From Parendozoicomonas callyspongiae (GTDB lineage: Bacteria > Pseudomonadota > Gammaproteobacteria > Pseudomonadales > Endozoicomonadaceae), in NCBI RefSeq assembly GCF_023502345.1, contig NZ_JAMFLX010000003.1, positions 124,001 through 188,000 on the forward strand: a DNA stretch of 64,000 nt, in the 5' to 3' direction. How positions within the stretch are numbered: position 1 is the stretch's first letter; every line of letters starts with the position of its first letter. This document shows positions 26,779-37,858 of the stretch, piece by piece. Under the pieces are notes generated by a model. The model was not told the origin of the DNA and did no database searches. It was given only the letters and a program-made list of their open reading frames with translations. The position numbers and the translations under genes were made by a program.

Positions 26779-27841
26779 TCGCCACCTCCCGACAAAAACG
26801 GGCAACGGTTTTCGTTGCATCAGGGTGAGCACAAACCTTGGTTGCTTCCGCCATGGACTTTACACGACTCCGGTCTTTAACCAGCTGATTCAGCAGATCA
26901 GCCAATGATTGTTCTGTCATATCTTTCTGCTCAAGCAGAATGGCTGCCTGGTTATCCACCAGGTAGCGGGCATTTTTCAGCTGCTGCTGATCCTTATGCC
27001 AGGGATAGGGCACTAAAATGCCAGGCTTACCGGCATTGGCCAGTTCGGCCACAGTCAAAGCCCCGGAGCGGCATAAAACAATATCCGCCCAGCCATAGGC
27101 TTCAGCCATATCATCAATAAAGGGATCAACTCTCCCTTCAACTCCCGCTTCCTGATAGAAAGAATGGGTTTCCTCAATATTGCGATCACCGGCCTGATGC
27201 CAGACTTCAAGCTTGCCTCCATCCAGCCGGGACAACGCCTTTGGTACACACTCGTTAATTGCAACGGCTCCACGACTACCGCCAAGAACAAGAAGCTTCA
27301 GAGGCCTCTGGTCATCCCCCTGCTTTTCAACAGGGACGATCATCGGGCGAACAGGATTACCTGTACATTCCGCCTGTTTTTTTTGGAAAGTATTGGGAAA
27401 TGCTTCCAGCAAACGGGTCGCAAACCGACTGGCGATATTGTTGGTCAAGCCAACCGTGGCATTCTGCTCATGGAGTACCAGAGGTTTACGCAGTAACCAT
27501 GCAGCCACACTGCCGGGGCCAGAAACAAATCCACCCATACCCAGCACAGCAACAGCTTTTTTGGCACGCATGATTTTCAGAGCGTGCCACATGGATACCA
27601 ACACACGGAAAGGAGCCTGCAACAGCGCCTTTAAACCATTTCCCCTTACACCTTTCACCGGCATATAGGAGATGTCATAGCCATGTTTGGGAACCAGATC
27701 TGCTTCCATACCATCGCGGGTTCCCAGCCAATGGATACGAAAACCCTGGTCACGCAGTTCATCAGCAACTGCCAGAGCAGGAAAAATATGCCCGCCAGTT
27801 CCGCCGGCCATAATAATGAACAAAGGAGACTGATCAGCCAT
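26771..27841 (-). CDS. murG: UDP-GlcNAc:lipid I N-acetylglucosaminyltransferase MurG
   Basis: 356 residues. The GT-B N-terminal glycine motif [17 protein letters not shown] and the second-domain [13 protein letters not shown] and [11 protein letters not shown] motifs are intact. It converts lipid I to lipid II on the inner face of the membrane. It overlaps the ftsW end by 8 bp. Confidence 0.98.
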   Translation of the reverse strand: MADQSPLFIIMAGGTGGHIFPALAVADELRDQGFRIHWLGTRDGMEADLVPKHGYDISYMPVKGVRGNGLKALLQAPFRVLVSMWHALKIMRAKKAVAVLGMGGFVSGPGSVAAWLLRKPLVLHEQNATVGLTNNIASRFATRLLEAFPNTFQKKQAECTGNPVRPMIVPVEKQGDDQRPLKLLVLGGSRGAVAINECVPKALSRLDGGKLEVWHQAGDRNIEETHSFYQEAGVEGRVDPFIDDMAEAYGWADIVLCRSGALTVAELANAGKPGILVPYPWHKDQQQLKNARYLVDNQAAILLEQKDMTEQSLADLLNQLVKDRSRVKSMAEATKVCAHPDATKTVARFCREVANV

Positions 27842-29018
27842 GACTGCTTCCCTTCACTTTCGATACAGCTGCGCCTGCACTGCGACGCTCAAAATCAATG
27901 CGCATTAAAAGCCCGATAGTCAGACAATTCGTAATCAGGCTACTGCCACCATAACTGAGGAATGGCAGGGCCAGTCCCTTGGTAGGCAGGAGACCACTGC
28001 TGACACCAATATTGATAAACACCTGACTGCCAAACAGCAGCCCCAGGCCGTAAGCGAGATAAGCAGAAAAATACTGATTGGCTTTCTCTGCCTGAAAGCC
28101 AATTTCCACTGCCCGCCAGGCAATAAAAAACAGAATGGCAATAACGGCTATGGAACCAATCAGCCCCAGCTCTTCTGCCACCACAGAAAAAATAAAATCG
28201 GTATGAGCTTCAGGGAGGAAGAACAGTTTTTGAATACCATTCCCCAGCCCTTCACCAGTCCAGCCACCACGGCCAAAACCGATCAGCGACTGTGTTAGCT
28301 GATAGCCATCACCAAATTGATCCGCCCATGGATCGGTATAGACAGCCAGACGACGCAAACGATAAGGGGCGGCAAACACCAGAGCCACTGCTCCCAGAAC
28401 CGCTCCAGCCATAATCACGAAGAATTTCCCCAGCCCGGCACCGGCCAGAAATACCATTCCCATGACAGCACCAAGCAGAACAACGGATGAGCCAAAATCA
28501 GGTTCAAACAGCAGCAAGGCCAATGCAATGGAGAGAACCAGCATGGGACGACTGAATCCCCACCAGCCTTCTCCGCGAACATCATCCTGGCGGCGGGCCA
28601 GATAAGAGGCCATATAAACAGCAACCAGAACCTTCGCCACTTCGGAAGGCTGGAGGTTAAAGAACCCAAAGGGCAGCCAGCGGGTACTGCCGTTAATCTC
28701 CCGACCAACAAACAGCACCACAAACAGAAGAACACCTGATACAGCCAGAGCCATCCAGGACCAGCGCTCCCATTGTTCCATAGGGATAATCATTGCCACG
28801 CTAGCAGCAACAGCTCCAACAAACAGGAAAATTCCTTGTCGGATAATAAAGTGGAACGGATCGTTGTAATTGGCGCTGGCAATACCACTGGAAGCTGAAG
28901 CCACCATAACCAGTCCTATACCGGCAACCAGCATGGCTGCACCCAGCAACCAAAAATCAACGGAGGCCTGATTAGGCTGGGAACGATAAAACAGGTTGGA
29001 GAAGCTTATGTTAGCCAC
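27834..29018 (-). CDS. ftsW: Peptidoglycan glycosyltransferase FtsW
   Basis: 394 residues from a GTG at 29018, preceded by GGAGG with a 6-nt gap and overlapping the murD stop by 8 bp. The longer frame to 29117 runs inside murD and gives an unlikely Cys-rich leader. About ten membrane helices are visible, with the SEDS signatures STRWLPFGFFNLQPSEVAK and GLGNGIQKL. It polymerises septal glycan with FtsI. Confidence 0.95.
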   Translation of the reverse strand: MANISFSNLFYRSQPNQASVDFWLLGAAMLVAGIGLVMVASASSGIASANYNDPFHFIIRQGIFLFVGAVAASVAMIIPMEQWERWSWMALAVSGVLLFVVLFVGREINGSTRWLPFGFFNLQPSEVAKVLVAVYMASYLARRQDDVRGEGWWGFSRPMLVLSIALALLLFEPDFGSSVVLLGAVMGMVFLAGAGLGKFFVIMAGAVLGAVALVFAAPYRLRRLAVYTDPWADQFGDGYQLTQSLIGFGRGGWTGEGLGNGIQKLFFLPEAHTDFIFSVVAEELGLIGSIAVIAILFFIAWRAVEIGFQAEKANQYFSAYLAYGLGLLFGSQVFINIGVSSGLLPTKGLALPFLSYGGSSLITNCLTIGLLMRIDFERRSAGAAVSKVKGSSHG

Positions 29019-30372
29019 ACAGCACCTCCACACGTTCCCTGAACATCTCGCCGCGATGCTCATAATTGTCAAACATATCGAAGCTGGCACAGGCCGGAGC
29101 CAGCAATACCACATCACCTGATTGCGCCAGCTCTTTTGCTGTCAGAATGGCTTCATCCAGACTCTCAGCCTTGTGAATGGGAGCTGCCCCTTCAACTTCA
29201 GAACCCAGCCGGGGGCCATCCACTCCAATAACAATCAGATCACGTACATGACTTTGAACTGCAGGCTTCATTTCAGAGAAGTCTGCACCTTTGCCATCAC
29301 CCCCGGCGATGAGAACAATCTGTCCGGTTATATCGCTGGATAAACCTTCAATGGCAGCAATGGCAGAACCGGTATTGGTCGCTTTGGAATCATTAAACCA
29401 GTTCACATCATGGGCATCTTTCACCCACTCGCAGCGATGGGGCAGTCCAGTAAACTCTCTCAAAGCTTCCAGCATTGCTTCCATTGGCAGCCTAGCCAGA
29501 GTTCCCAGTGCCAGTGCAGCCAGAGCATTCGCCTGATTGTGACTACCACGGACTTTCAGCTCATCTGTTGAAATAAGTCGTTTAAGCCCCTGAACAAGCC
29601 AGGTTTTGCCATTCTCTTTCACGGTACCGAAATCATTCAGACCAGGAGCCTGATTTAACCCGAAAGAGACAAGACGAACATTTTCTGAAACAAGTGGAGA
29701 TGACAGCGCATCATCACGATTCACAACTGCACCGGTGCAGCCGCAGTAAATTCTGTGCTTGGCCTGATGATATTCTGCAAGGCTGTCATACCGATCCATA
29801 TGATCCGGTGTGACATTCAGAACCGTTGCTGCGGCAGCTCGAAGAGAGTGTGTTGTTTCCAGCTGGAAACTCGACAACTCAAGAACATAAAGATCCTTTT
29901 CACCCTGCTCCAGAAGATCAAGAACAGGAGTGCCGATATTGCCGCCAACTCCAACACTGACTCCTGCCTTTTCAGCCATCAGGCCAACCAGGGTAGTCAC
30001 AGTACTTTTACCATTGGAGCCGGTAATGGCGATAACAGGTGCTTCAACCTGGCGGCAGAACAGTTCGATATCACCGGAAACAGCGACACCATTGGCGATA
30101 GCCTGAGCAATAGTCGGTTCTTTCAAGGACAGTCCGGGGCTCACGATAAGCTCATCGGCCTGGCTTAACAGATCACTCTCAAGCGACCCGCAGATAATAT
30201 CAACACCCGGGCAGGCATCGCGAAGAGCATCCAGTCCGGGAGGATTGGTGCGGGTATCAACCACAAAGAAAGGCAGCCCCTGACGATACAGCCAGCGCGC
30301 ACACGCAAGTCCAGTCTTGCCAAGACCGACAACTATGCGCTTTTTGTCACTGCTGATAAGCTGCTCGTGCAC
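29011..30372 (-). CDS. murD: UDP-N-acetylmuramoyl-L-alanine--D-glutamate ligase MurD
   Basis: 453 residues. N-terminal VGLGKTGLACARW, ATP loop TGSNGKSTVTTL, NVTPDHMDRY and the C-terminal VLLAPACASFDMF are family motifs. It adds D-Glu to UDP-MurNAc-L-Ala. It lies 12 bp after mraY. Confidence 0.97.
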   Translation of the reverse strand: MHEQLISSDKKRIVVGLGKTGLACARWLYRQGLPFFVVDTRTNPPGLDALRDACPGVDIICGSLESDLLSQADELIVSPGLSLKEPTIAQAIANGVAVSGDIELFCRQVEAPVIAITGSNGKSTVTTLVGLMAEKAGVSVGVGGNIGTPVLDLLEQGEKDLYVLELSSFQLETTHSLRAAAATVLNVTPDHMDRYDSLAEYHQAKHRIYCGCTGAVVNRDDALSSPLVSENVRLVSFGLNQAPGLNDFGTVKENGKTWLVQGLKRLISTDELKVRGSHNQANALAALALGTLARLPMEAMLEALREFTGLPHRCEWVKDAHDVNWFNDSKATNTGSAIAAIEGLSSDITGQIVLIAGGDGKGADFSEMKPAVQSHVRDLIVIGVDGPRLGSEVEGAAPIHKAESLDEAILTAKELAQSGDVVLLAPACASFDMFDNYEHRGEMFRERVEVLCG

Positions 30373-30384
30373 GCCAGTTTTCCT

Positions 30385-31467
30385 TTAACGAATCTTCAGT
30401 GTTGCCAAACCAATCAAAACCAGGATCAGACTGATGATCCAGAACCGTACAATAACCCTTGGCTCCGGCCAGCCCTTCAACTCAAAGTGATGGTGAATAG
30501 GTGCCATCCGGAAAATACGACGCCCGGTCAGCTTATACGAACCGACCTGGAGAATGACTGAAACCGTCTCCATCACAAAAACACCGCCCATAATAAACAG
30601 GACGATCTCCTGCCGAACGATAACGGCAATAACACCCAGCGCGGCACCAAGGGCCAGAGCACCAACATCTCCCATAAAGACCTGTGCGGGATAGGTGTTA
30701 AACCACAAAAATCCAAGACCTGCACCAACCAGCGCTGACGTAAACACAACCAGCTCACCGGAACCACGAATAAAGGGAATATGGAGATAGCGGGCAAACT
30801 CGGCATGACCACTCAGGTAGGCAAAAACACCCAATGCAGCACCAACCATAACCGTTGGCATAATGGCCAGGCCATCCAGACCATCTGTCAGATTAACGGC
30901 GTTACTTGTACCGACAATGACCAGATAGGTCAGCACAATAAAGAACACACCCAGCGGGATAGCCACGTTCTTGAAAAACGGAACAATCAGTGAGGTTTCG
31001 ACGGGGGTCTTGGCCATCATATAGAGCGCTATAGCTGCTCCCAGCCCAAAAACTGACTGCCAGAAATACTTCCATTTTGCTGGCAGACCCCGGGAATGCT
31101 TCTCAACGACCTTACGGTAATCATCCACCCAGCCTACAGCACCAAACGAGAGAGTTACGCCAAGCACGATCCAGACATATGCATTAGTCAGGTCACCCCA
31201 AAGCAGCGTGCTGATTGCTATAGCAGCCAGAATCAGGCCGCCGCCCATGGTTGGAGTCCCGGCTTTACTGAGATGGGATTGGGGACCATCATCACGCACA
31301 GCCTGACCAATCTGGTGAAAACTCAGCTTGCGGATAAAAATCGGACCAAACCACAAAGAAAAAGCCAGTGCGGTTAAAACCCCGAGAATCGCCCGAAGAG
31401 TCAAATACTTAAATACACCAAAACCACTGTAATAAGCGCTTAAAATATCAGCCAGCCAATACAGCAT
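30385..31467 (-). CDS. mraY: Phospho-MurNAc-pentapeptide translocase MraY
   Basis: 360 residues, ten predicted helices. The conserved Asp-rich motif [16 protein letters not shown] and the HHHFE loop ([13 protein letters not shown]) are all present. It forms lipid I on undecaprenyl phosphate. The start overlaps the murF stop as TGATG. Confidence 0.98.
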   Translation of the reverse strand: MLYWLADILSAYYSGFGVFKYLTLRAILGVLTALAFSLWFGPIFIRKLSFHQIGQAVRDDGPQSHLSKAGTPTMGGGLILAAIAISTLLWGDLTNAYVWIVLGVTLSFGAVGWVDDYRKVVEKHSRGLPAKWKYFWQSVFGLGAAIALYMMAKTPVETSLIVPFFKNVAIPLGVFFIVLTYLVIVGTSNAVNLTDGLDGLAIMPTVMVGAALGVFAYLSGHAEFARYLHIPFIRGSGELVVFTSALVGAGLGFLWFNTYPAQVFMGDVGALALGAALGVIAVIVRQEIVLFIMGGVFVMETVSVILQVGSYKLTGRRIFRMAPIHHHFELKGWPEPRVIVRFWIISLILVLIGLATLKIR

Positions 31468-32876
31468 CAGTTGCCCTCCGTGGCGGTTTCCGTGGAATTA
31501 TCCACAGCAGAGTCAGCCAGACAGGCGCTGACAATCTGATTCATACCAGCAGTAAAAGAACCTTTAACCAAAACAACAACACCAGGATTCAAATGTGGCA
31601 GCAGCCAGTCGCACAGTTCCTGCTTGTCTGTGAAGTGTTTTCCTTCACCCTTAAAGCCGGTGTGCAGATGGCTTGACCAGTTTCCATATGTCAGCACACG
31701 ATCAATACCCGCCTTGCGTGCATACTTTCCAAGTTCACGATGCAGACGAATACCATCCTTCTCGCTCTCAAAATGCTCTTCTGACATATCGCCAACAATC
31801 AGAATGCGATAGCCATCACAATCAACCAACTCGTCAATGGATGCCTGGGTTGACTCGGGGTTGGCGTTGTAGCTCTCATCAATGATCAGAGCACCACTGC
31901 CAGTGCGGAAACGCTGGCCACGACGGGCATAAGGACGGGCTTCTCCCAGACCAGCAGCGATAGTTTCAATATCAATACCTGCTGCGTAGGCGACAGCTGC
32001 AGCGGCACAGGCATTTGTGACCTGGTGTTTACCCCAGAACTGCAGATGAACCGGTGTATTTTTTCCATCAAGGTGAAGGGTGAAGTGCATACCGTCATCT
32101 TCGGTGACAATATCTTCCGCCCGACTGGTTGCATCCTGATTCTTCAGACTGAATGTCGCTACACGACACCCGCTGTTTTTAGCGACCCGCTCTCTCCAGA
32201 TTTCAGCATGGGCATCATCCAGATTAATGATGGCGCAGCCATCTTCAGGCAGACGATCAAAAATCGCACCTTTTTCCTGAACGACTCCAGCCAGGCCACC
32301 GAGCCCGGCAATATGCGAACCGCCAGCATTGTTCACCATGGAAATATGGGGGCGGACAATAGACGTCAGATGTGCAATTTCACCCGGGCTGTTGGTTCCC
32401 ATTTCAACAACGGCAAACTTGTGATCATCAGTCAGACCGCTCAGAGTGACTGGAACCCCGTAGGCGTTGTTCAGGTTTCCTTTTGTGGACAACGTCTCGC
32501 CTACTTGAGAGAAAATGGCTGCCAGCATCTCTTTCACTGAAGTCTTGCCACTGCTGCCTGTCACGCCGAGAACAAGTCCGCCAAAAGCATCCCGATTTAA
32601 GCGACCGATAGCTGTAAGAGCATCTTCGGTGTCTTGAACCAGCACGCGAGGAAGTCCGCCACCCTTCTCACTGACAACAGCCCCGCAGGCACCTTTTTCC
32701 AGAGCAGCCTCAACATAACGGTGCCCATCAAAGTTAGGGCCTTTGATTGCAACAAAGAGCTGTCCAGGCTGCAGAGTTCGGGTATTGATGCTGACAGAAC
32801 CTGTCTCAGCATCATCACCAATCAATTTGGCTGAAAGCGCATCAGCAAGCCCACTCAAATGTTTGGAGGCGATCAT
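31467..32876 (-). CDS. murF: UDP-MurNAc-tripeptide--D-alanyl-D-alanine ligase MurF
   Basis: 469 residues. ATP loop [13 protein letters not shown], followed by [11 protein letters not shown] and [10 protein letters not shown], the usual MurF signatures. It adds the D-Ala-D-Ala made by Ddl. The start overlaps the murE stop by 4 bp (ATGA). Confidence 0.97.
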   Translation of the reverse strand: MIASKHLSGLADALSAKLIGDDAETGSVSINTRTLQPGQLFVAIKGPNFDGHRYVEAALEKGACGAVVSEKGGGLPRVLVQDTEDALTAIGRLNRDAFGGLVLGVTGSSGKTSVKEMLAAIFSQVGETLSTKGNLNNAYGVPVTLSGLTDDHKFAVVEMGTNSPGEIAHLTSIVRPHISMVNNAGGSHIAGLGGLAGVVQEKGAIFDRLPEDGCAIINLDDAHAEIWRERVAKNSGCRVATFSLKNQDATSRAEDIVTEDDGMHFTLHLDGKNTPVHLQFWGKHQVTNACAAAAVAYAAGIDIETIAAGLGEARPYARRGQRFRTGSGALIIDESYNANPESTQASIDELVDCDGYRILIVGDMSEEHFESEKDGIRLHRELGKYARKAGIDRVLTYGNWSSHLHTGFKGEGKHFTDKQELCDWLLPHLNPGVVVLVKGSFTAGMNQIVSACLADSAVDNSTETATEGN

Positions 32877-34378
32877 GCAACCCTCCCGGCTTGCAAATGA
32901 GTCAGAGCCTGAGTCACCTGATCAAGATCACTGAAGGGATAGCGGACACCTTTAATTTCCTGGTAACACTCATGGCCCTTACCAGCCACCAGAACAACAT
33001 CACCGGGCGCAGCATTTGAAACGGCTAGTGCGATTGCCTCAGCGCGATCTACAACCACAGTCACCTTGTCGAGAGCATCTCCGGTAACACCAGTCAGCGC
33101 ATCATCAATAATGCTTCTGGGCTCCTCGCTACGAGGATTATCGCTGGTGACATAAACATGGTCTGCACCAGCACAGGCGGCCTGGGCCATCAGTGGGCGC
33201 TTACCACGGTCGCGGTCACCACCGCATCCAAAGACACAGGAAATACGACGACCTCCATGTTCACGCAGGGCCAAGAGAACACTTTTCAACGCATCAGACG
33301 TATGCGCGTAATCGATCACGACAACCGGCTGGGTTCCACCGCCATAACTTTCCAGGCGGCCTGGAACACTGGCCAGATGCTTGATTGCAGCAAGGACATC
33401 ATTTAACGGGAAGTTATGACATCCCAAAACAGCTACCACACCCAGCAGATTGCTCAGGTTGAAGCGACCTATTAATGATGTTTCCAGAGTCCCGGTTCCC
33501 CACGGGGTAACCACAGTCGCCTTCATTCCGTCAGGAAGCAGCTCAATATTCTTGAGATAGAGATCAGCCGATGAATCAGAAAGAGAGCAATTAAGGCACT
33601 CAACACTTTCAGGAGCAAAACCGCGCAGAGTTTCTGCCGCCGGATCATCAGCATTAAAGATGGCATGACGCAGGCCGGGATGAGCAAACAGCTTACCCTT
33701 TGCCGCTGCGTATGCTTCCATGGTCTTGTGGTAGTCGAGGTGGTCACGGGTCAGGTTGGTAAAAACTGCGGTATCGATTCGCAACCCGTTAACACGACCC
33801 TGGTCCAGTCCATGGGATGATATCTCGGTAGCCATCCAGCCAACGTTCTGCTGACGCATCCGGGCAGCAAAGCTGTGACAGGTCAGGATATCTGCAGTGG
33901 TATTCCCCATATTCTCAAGGTGACCAGCACGGCCCTGACCAAGAGTTCCCATAACACCACAGCCACTGCTCATCTGCTCCAGAAGCTCAGCAACAAAATG
34001 CACAGAGGACGATTTGCCGTTGGTTCCGGTTACACCAATCACATTGATATCACGGGAAGGTTGACCAAGAGCAAAGTCAATCAGGCCGCCAGCTCTGGCA
34101 TGAAGGTTACACACCTGCACAACTGGGACATTCACGAAAGACAGGTCACGGCCAGCTTCAGCAAGAACAGCAACCGCCCCCGCCTTTATCGCCGCTTCAA
34201 TATAGTCTCGCCCGTCAGTTGCAAACCCTGGCAGGGCAAGGAACAGCTCACCACTGCTGACTCTGCGGCTGTCGGTCGCCAGACCAGACAGCTTGATATC
34301 CGCTGCCAACGGCTCAATTCCGAGCCATTCAAGCAGCTGATTCAGAGTCAGGTTATGTTCCCAAATAGAATCTGTCAT
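32873..34378 (-). CDS. murE: UDP-MurNAc-L-Ala-D-Glu--meso-diaminopimelate ligase MurE
   Basis: 501 residues. ATP loop TGTNGKSSSVHFV is present. The substrate-specificity motif reads DNPRSEEP, the form that selects meso-diaminopimelate rather than lysine, so the cell wall should be of the usual Gram-negative DAP type. Start coupled to the ftsI stop (TGATG). Confidence 0.97.
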   Translation of the reverse strand: MTDSIWEHNLTLNQLLEWLGIEPLAADIKLSGLATDSRRVSSGELFLALPGFATDGRDYIEAAIKAGAVAVLAEAGRDLSFVNVPVVQVCNLHARAGGLIDFALGQPSRDINVIGVTGTNGKSSSVHFVAELLEQMSSGCGVMGTLGQGRAGHLENMGNTTADILTCHSFAARMRQQNVGWMATEISSHGLDQGRVNGLRIDTAVFTNLTRDHLDYHKTMEAYAAAKGKLFAHPGLRHAIFNADDPAAETLRGFAPESVECLNCSLSDSSADLYLKNIELLPDGMKATVVTPWGTGTLETSLIGRFNLSNLLGVVAVLGCHNFPLNDVLAAIKHLASVPGRLESYGGGTQPVVVIDYAHTSDALKSVLLALREHGGRRISCVFGCGGDRDRGKRPLMAQAACAGADHVYVTSDNPRSEEPRSIIDDALTGVTGDALDKVTVVVDRAEAIALAVSNAAPGDVVLVAGKGHECYQEIKGVRYPFSDLDQVTQALTHLQAGRVA

Positions 34379-36099
34379 CAGCTCTCATTCCTGGAATTTC
34401 TGGCAGTATCCACCAGCATGTGCTGGCTGTCGGCATCATCAGCCGGCACACCGAGCATACGCATGGCCTCTCCCGCCACCCGGGAGAACACAGGTGCTGC
34501 CACAACACCACCATAATATCTGGTCGATTTGGTGCCATCGAGCACCACGACCATTGCCACACGTGGCTTGTTCGCTGGTATTACTCCGGCAAACAGAGAA
34601 ATATAGCTATCATCTGAGTAGCCCTTGACTCCCAGCTTCTTAACAGTGCCGGTCTTGCCGGCAACGGTGTAACTGTATGTACGGGCACGGCGGCCTGTTC
34701 CCTTGACGCCAGTCACCGTCCTCATCATATCGAGAACTCTGCGCGCCACCTGTGGATCAACCACCTGCTGGCTTTCGACAGGAATATCCCGCTTGATCAA
34801 GCTGACTGGAACCGCCCTGCCGTCGTTAGCCAGGATCATGTAAGCCTGTGCCAGCTGCAGTGAGGTTACAGACAATCCATAACCATACGAGAGTGTTGCC
34901 GTCTCAATTGGCTTCCAACTGCTGCGACTCGGCATCAAACCGGTGCTTTCACCCGGGAAAACAACGCCCGTAGACTGCCCAAGGCCAACCCGCTGAAACA
35001 GGGAAACCAGCCGCTCCGGCCCTATATCCAGCGCCAGCTTGGAAACCCCGACATTACTGGATTTGGTAATAACCCCGGTTACATCCAGCTTGCCGAAATT
35101 GCGTACATCCTTGACCACATCACGCCCAACGCGCATCCACCCCGGTGAAGTATTAACCGGGGTATGACTGCTGTACCGACCACTTTCCAGCGCCGCAGCA
35201 ACTGTAAACGGCTTGATAACCGAACCAGGTTCAAACTGGTCAACAATGGCACGGTTACGAACGCTGGCAGCACTGAAATTACTGCGATCATTTGGATTGA
35301 ATGAAGGCTGGTTGACCATGGCCAGCACTTCACCGGTTTTCACGTCCAGCATAACCAGAGAAGCTGTACGGGCCTCATTCTCCCGTACAGCTCTCACCAG
35401 CTCCCGATAAGCCAGGTATTGAATGCGCAGATCAATACTCAGCTTTATTTCATGTCCGGGCTCAGCACTCCTGAGCACATCGGTTTCCCGGATCACCTTG
35501 CCTCTGCGGTCTTTTATCAGCCGCATGGATCCGGGCTTACCCGACAACCAGCCATCAAGGGCCAGCTCAACACCTTCCTGCCCTTTGTCATCAATATCCG
35601 TCAGTCCAACCAGCTGGGCTGCCACTTCGCCCGCCGGGTAGAAACGACGATATTCCGGAAGGCCATTCACCCCCGAAATATCCAAATCCAGTATTTTTTT
35701 TGCATCTGCCGGCTGCATACGCCGCTCCAGATACATAAAGCCGCGCCCACTGGCATTCTCTATCTTGCGAGACAAAGCCTTTGGACTGATTCCCAAAGCC
35801 TTCGCCAACTCCGGCCAGCGCGCTCTTTCCTTAACAAGTATCCGGGGATCAGCCCAGAGCGTGGTGACAGACGTGCTGACAGCAAGCGGACTGCCATTCC
35901 GGTCAAAGATCATCCCCCGGTGGGCGGAAATCACTTCCTCACGGACAGTTCGTTTGTCGCCTTCATTCTGTAAAAATGGCCGATTCAGAACCTGCAGATA
36001 GGAAACACGACCACCAACCAACAGCACTGCCAGAACCATAAGGAACTGAACACAGCGATATCGGCCTTGGTATGGTGTCGTTTTCCGTCTCTTGTTCAC
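34378..36099 (-). CDS. ftsI: Septal peptidoglycan transpeptidase FtsI (PBP3)
   Basis: 573 residues. It has a short cytoplasmic tail, one transmembrane helix (about 15-38), a pedestal domain, and a transpeptidase domain with all three catalytic motifs: GSVIKPF (SxxK), KSSNVG (SxN) and GKTGTVKK (KTG). It cross-links septal peptidoglycan with FtsW. Overlaps ftsL by 4 bp. Confidence 0.98.
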   Translation of the reverse strand: MNKRRKTTPYQGRYRCVQFLMVLAVLLVGGRVSYLQVLNRPFLQNEGDKRTVREEVISAHRGMIFDRNGSPLAVSTSVTTLWADPRILVKERARWPELAKALGISPKALSRKIENASGRGFMYLERRMQPADAKKILDLDISGVNGLPEYRRFYPAGEVAAQLVGLTDIDDKGQEGVELALDGWLSGKPGSMRLIKDRRGKVIRETDVLRSAEPGHEIKLSIDLRIQYLAYRELVRAVRENEARTASLVMLDVKTGEVLAMVNQPSFNPNDRSNFSAASVRNRAIVDQFEPGSVIKPFTVAAALESGRYSSHTPVNTSPGWMRVGRDVVKDVRNFGKLDVTGVITKSSNVGVSKLALDIGPERLVSLFQRVGLGQSTGVVFPGESTGLMPSRSSWKPIETATLSYGYGLSVTSLQLAQAYMILANDGRAVPVSLIKRDIPVESQQVVDPQVARRVLDMMRTVTGVKGTGRRARTYSYTVAGKTGTVKKLGVKGYSDDSYISLFAGVIPANKPRVAMVVVLDGTKSTRYYGGVVAAPVFSRVAGEAMRMLGVPADDADSQHMLVDTARNSRNES

Positions 36100-36407
36100 G
36101 GCTGTACCATGATGATCCTGTCTTTGCCGGGCGCTTCCATTTCAAGCTGCTCACGAGCGAGTTTGTCGATCCGCTTGTGAGCGGTCAGGGTGCTATGCTG
36201 TATCAACAACTGCCCCCACTGTTCCTGAATTGCATTTTTACGCATCAACTCAATCTGCAGCTGGTCAAATGCCACCCTGTTCAGGTGCGCTGACCAAACT
36301 ACAGCAAAAGCTGACACCACGACCAAAGCGCCAAGGACTACAGGCAGCCAGCGGATTCCTCCCTGCAGAAACTGCAAGGGTGCAAAATCCAGCCAGCGTC
36401 CACTCAT
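36096..36407 (-). CDS. ftsL: Cell division protein FtsL
   Basis: 103 residues with one membrane helix (about 17-38) and a short periplasmic coiled coil, RVAFDQLQIELMRKNAIQE. This is the size, topology and position of FtsL, which with FtsB and FtsQ activates FtsWI. Overlaps rsmH by 4 bp. Confidence 0.92.
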   Translation of the reverse strand: MSGRWLDFAPLQFLQGGIRWLPVVLGALVVVSAFAVVWSAHLNRVAFDQLQIELMRKNAIQEQWGQLLIQHSTLTAHKRIDKLAREQLEMEAPGKDRIIMVQP

Positions 36408-37327
36408 GCCAGCCTTTCCGCAACCCTCATAACCGCACTGCGGGCACGAGGATTACCATCAACTTCTTCCGGGCCAGGTTTACGGGCCTTGCCCACACTC
36501 TTTAACTTCCGATTCAGCTGCTCATCCGTCAGAGGCACCCAGCTGGGAACATCATCCCCTTTCTCATGCCTGCGAATGAACCGCTTCACAATCCTGTCTT
36601 CCAGAGAGTGGAAGCTGATAATCACCAGTCTTCCTCCAGGCTTCAGAAGCTCCAGACTGTCTTCAAGCAGTCTCTCCAGATCATCCAGCTCGCTGTTGAT
36701 AAAGATCCGGATCCCCTGGAACGCTTTGGTGGCAGGGTGGATCTTCTTGGGCCATACCGGATTAGCATTCGCTATAATCTTGGCCAAACGAGCCGTTGTC
36801 TCAATCGGTGCATTCTGGCGGGCTTCGATAATGGCCTTGGCCATACGGCGGCCGAACTTTTCCTCTCCAAAACGTTTGATCACATCAGTGATCTCATCTT
36901 CATCAGCAACAGCGAGCCATTGCGCAGCGCTCATTCCCTTGCTGGTGTTCATCCGCATATCAAGCGGACCATCCCTCAGGAAGCTGAATCCTCGAGCTGC
37001 ATCATCCAGCTGGGGAGAAGAAACCCCCAGATCAAGGAGAATGCCATCCAGCTTTTCGCCATTTGCAAAGGTTTTAATCTCTGCAAATGAGCCATGACAG
37101 ATACGGAAGCGCTTGTCTTCCTCCATCAGGGCCTCGCCGAAACCTATGGCGACCGGATCCTTATCAATTCCGGTCAACAGGCCATTTTCATCCAACTGGG
37201 ACAGGATCAGCCGACTGTGGCCGCCCCGTCCGAATGTTCCATCTATGTAATGCCCGTCGGGCGTCTGAACCAGGCACTCAATGGCCTCATCCAGTAACAC
37301 GGTTTTGTGCCTAAACTGCTTGCTCAT
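36404..37327 (-). CDS. rsmH: 16S rRNA (cytosine(1402)-N4)-methyltransferase RsmH
   Basis: 307 residues. The SAM motif GTFGRGGHSRLIL, then GILLDLGVSSPQLDDAARGFSF-type and SFHSLEDRIVK motifs identify MraW/RsmH. It methylates N4 of C1402, the same nucleotide whose ribose is methylated by RsmI, encoded 2 kb away. It starts 2 bp after the mraZ stop. Confidence 0.97.
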   Translation of the reverse strand: MSKQFRHKTVLLDEAIECLVQTPDGHYIDGTFGRGGHSRLILSQLDENGLLTGIDKDPVAIGFGEALMEEDKRFRICHGSFAEIKTFANGEKLDGILLDLGVSSPQLDDAARGFSFLRDGPLDMRMNTSKGMSAAQWLAVADEDEITDVIKRFGEEKFGRRMAKAIIEARQNAPIETTARLAKIIANANPVWPKKIHPATKAFQGIRIFINSELDDLERLLEDSLELLKPGGRLVIISFHSLEDRIVKRFIRRHEKGDDVPSWVPLTDEQLNRKLKSVGKARKPGPEEVDGNPRARSAVMRVAERLA

Positions 37328-37329
37328 AT

Positions 37330-37785
37330 CTACAACGACAATGTCTGTAAATCTTCGGGAGTCGCCACACCTTCCCCGGTTTCCTTGAGGTAAGCGTCGC
37401 GCCGCTCATGCCAGCACTCTTCATCCCAGAGTTCGAATTTCTTGCCCTGCCCCAGCAAAACAGTTTTTTTAGACAGCCCGGCGTATTCACGCAACAGGGG
37501 TGGAATTAAAATCCGGCCATTTCCATCCATTTCCAGATCTGTGGCATGGCCGATCAATAACCGCTGTATTCTGCGGGTCATGGGATGAAAGCTGGGAAGA
37601 GCCTCGATTTTCGCTTGTATCTGCTCCCATTCATCAACGGGGTAGATCAACAGGCAGGTCTCTTCGGTATCAATGGTGGCAACCAGATACCCGGCGCAAC
37701 GCTCTGACAATACGGAGCGATAACGTGTCGGCACGGCCAACCGTCCTTTCGCATCCATATTTAGCGCATTCACACCACGAAACAC
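37330..37785 (-). CDS. mraZ: Transcriptional regulator MraZ
   Basis: 151 residues with two AbrB-like swapped-hairpin repeats: MDAKGRLAVPTRYR near the N-terminus and MDGNGRILIPPLLRE in the second half, each with the DXXXR signature. First gene of the dcw cluster. In E. coli it represses its own promoter by binding repeats just downstream of the start site, and such repeats are visible here. Confidence 0.97.
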   Translation of the reverse strand: MFRGVNALNMDAKGRLAVPTRYRSVLSERCAGYLVATIDTEETCLLIYPVDEWEQIQAKIEALPSFHPMTRRIQRLLIGHATDLEMDGNGRILIPPLLREYAGLSKKTVLLGQGKKFELWDEECWHERRDAYLKETGEGVATPEDLQTLSL

Positions 37786-37815
37786 GTGATTCCCTCCACT
37801 CTATTGCAACAGCAT

Positions 37816-37850
37816 CCCAAATTATTCCACTTTTATCCACTTTGACCCAC
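37816..37850 (-). promoter_or_regulatory. MraZ-binding repeats upstream of mraZ
   Basis: On the minus strand four direct repeats with 10-bp period read GTGGG, GTGGA, GTGGA and TTGGG. This is the spacing of MraZ sites (TGGGN with 5-bp gaps). They lie just downstream of the -10 element, where MraZ would block the promoter. Confidence 0.8.
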
Positions 37851-37858
37851 TGTATCAC

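Noticed and set aside
26779-26832. Longer MurC start at 26832
   Set aside because: The extra 18 residues lie inside murG and are not family-like; the ATG at 26778 gives the usual overlap.
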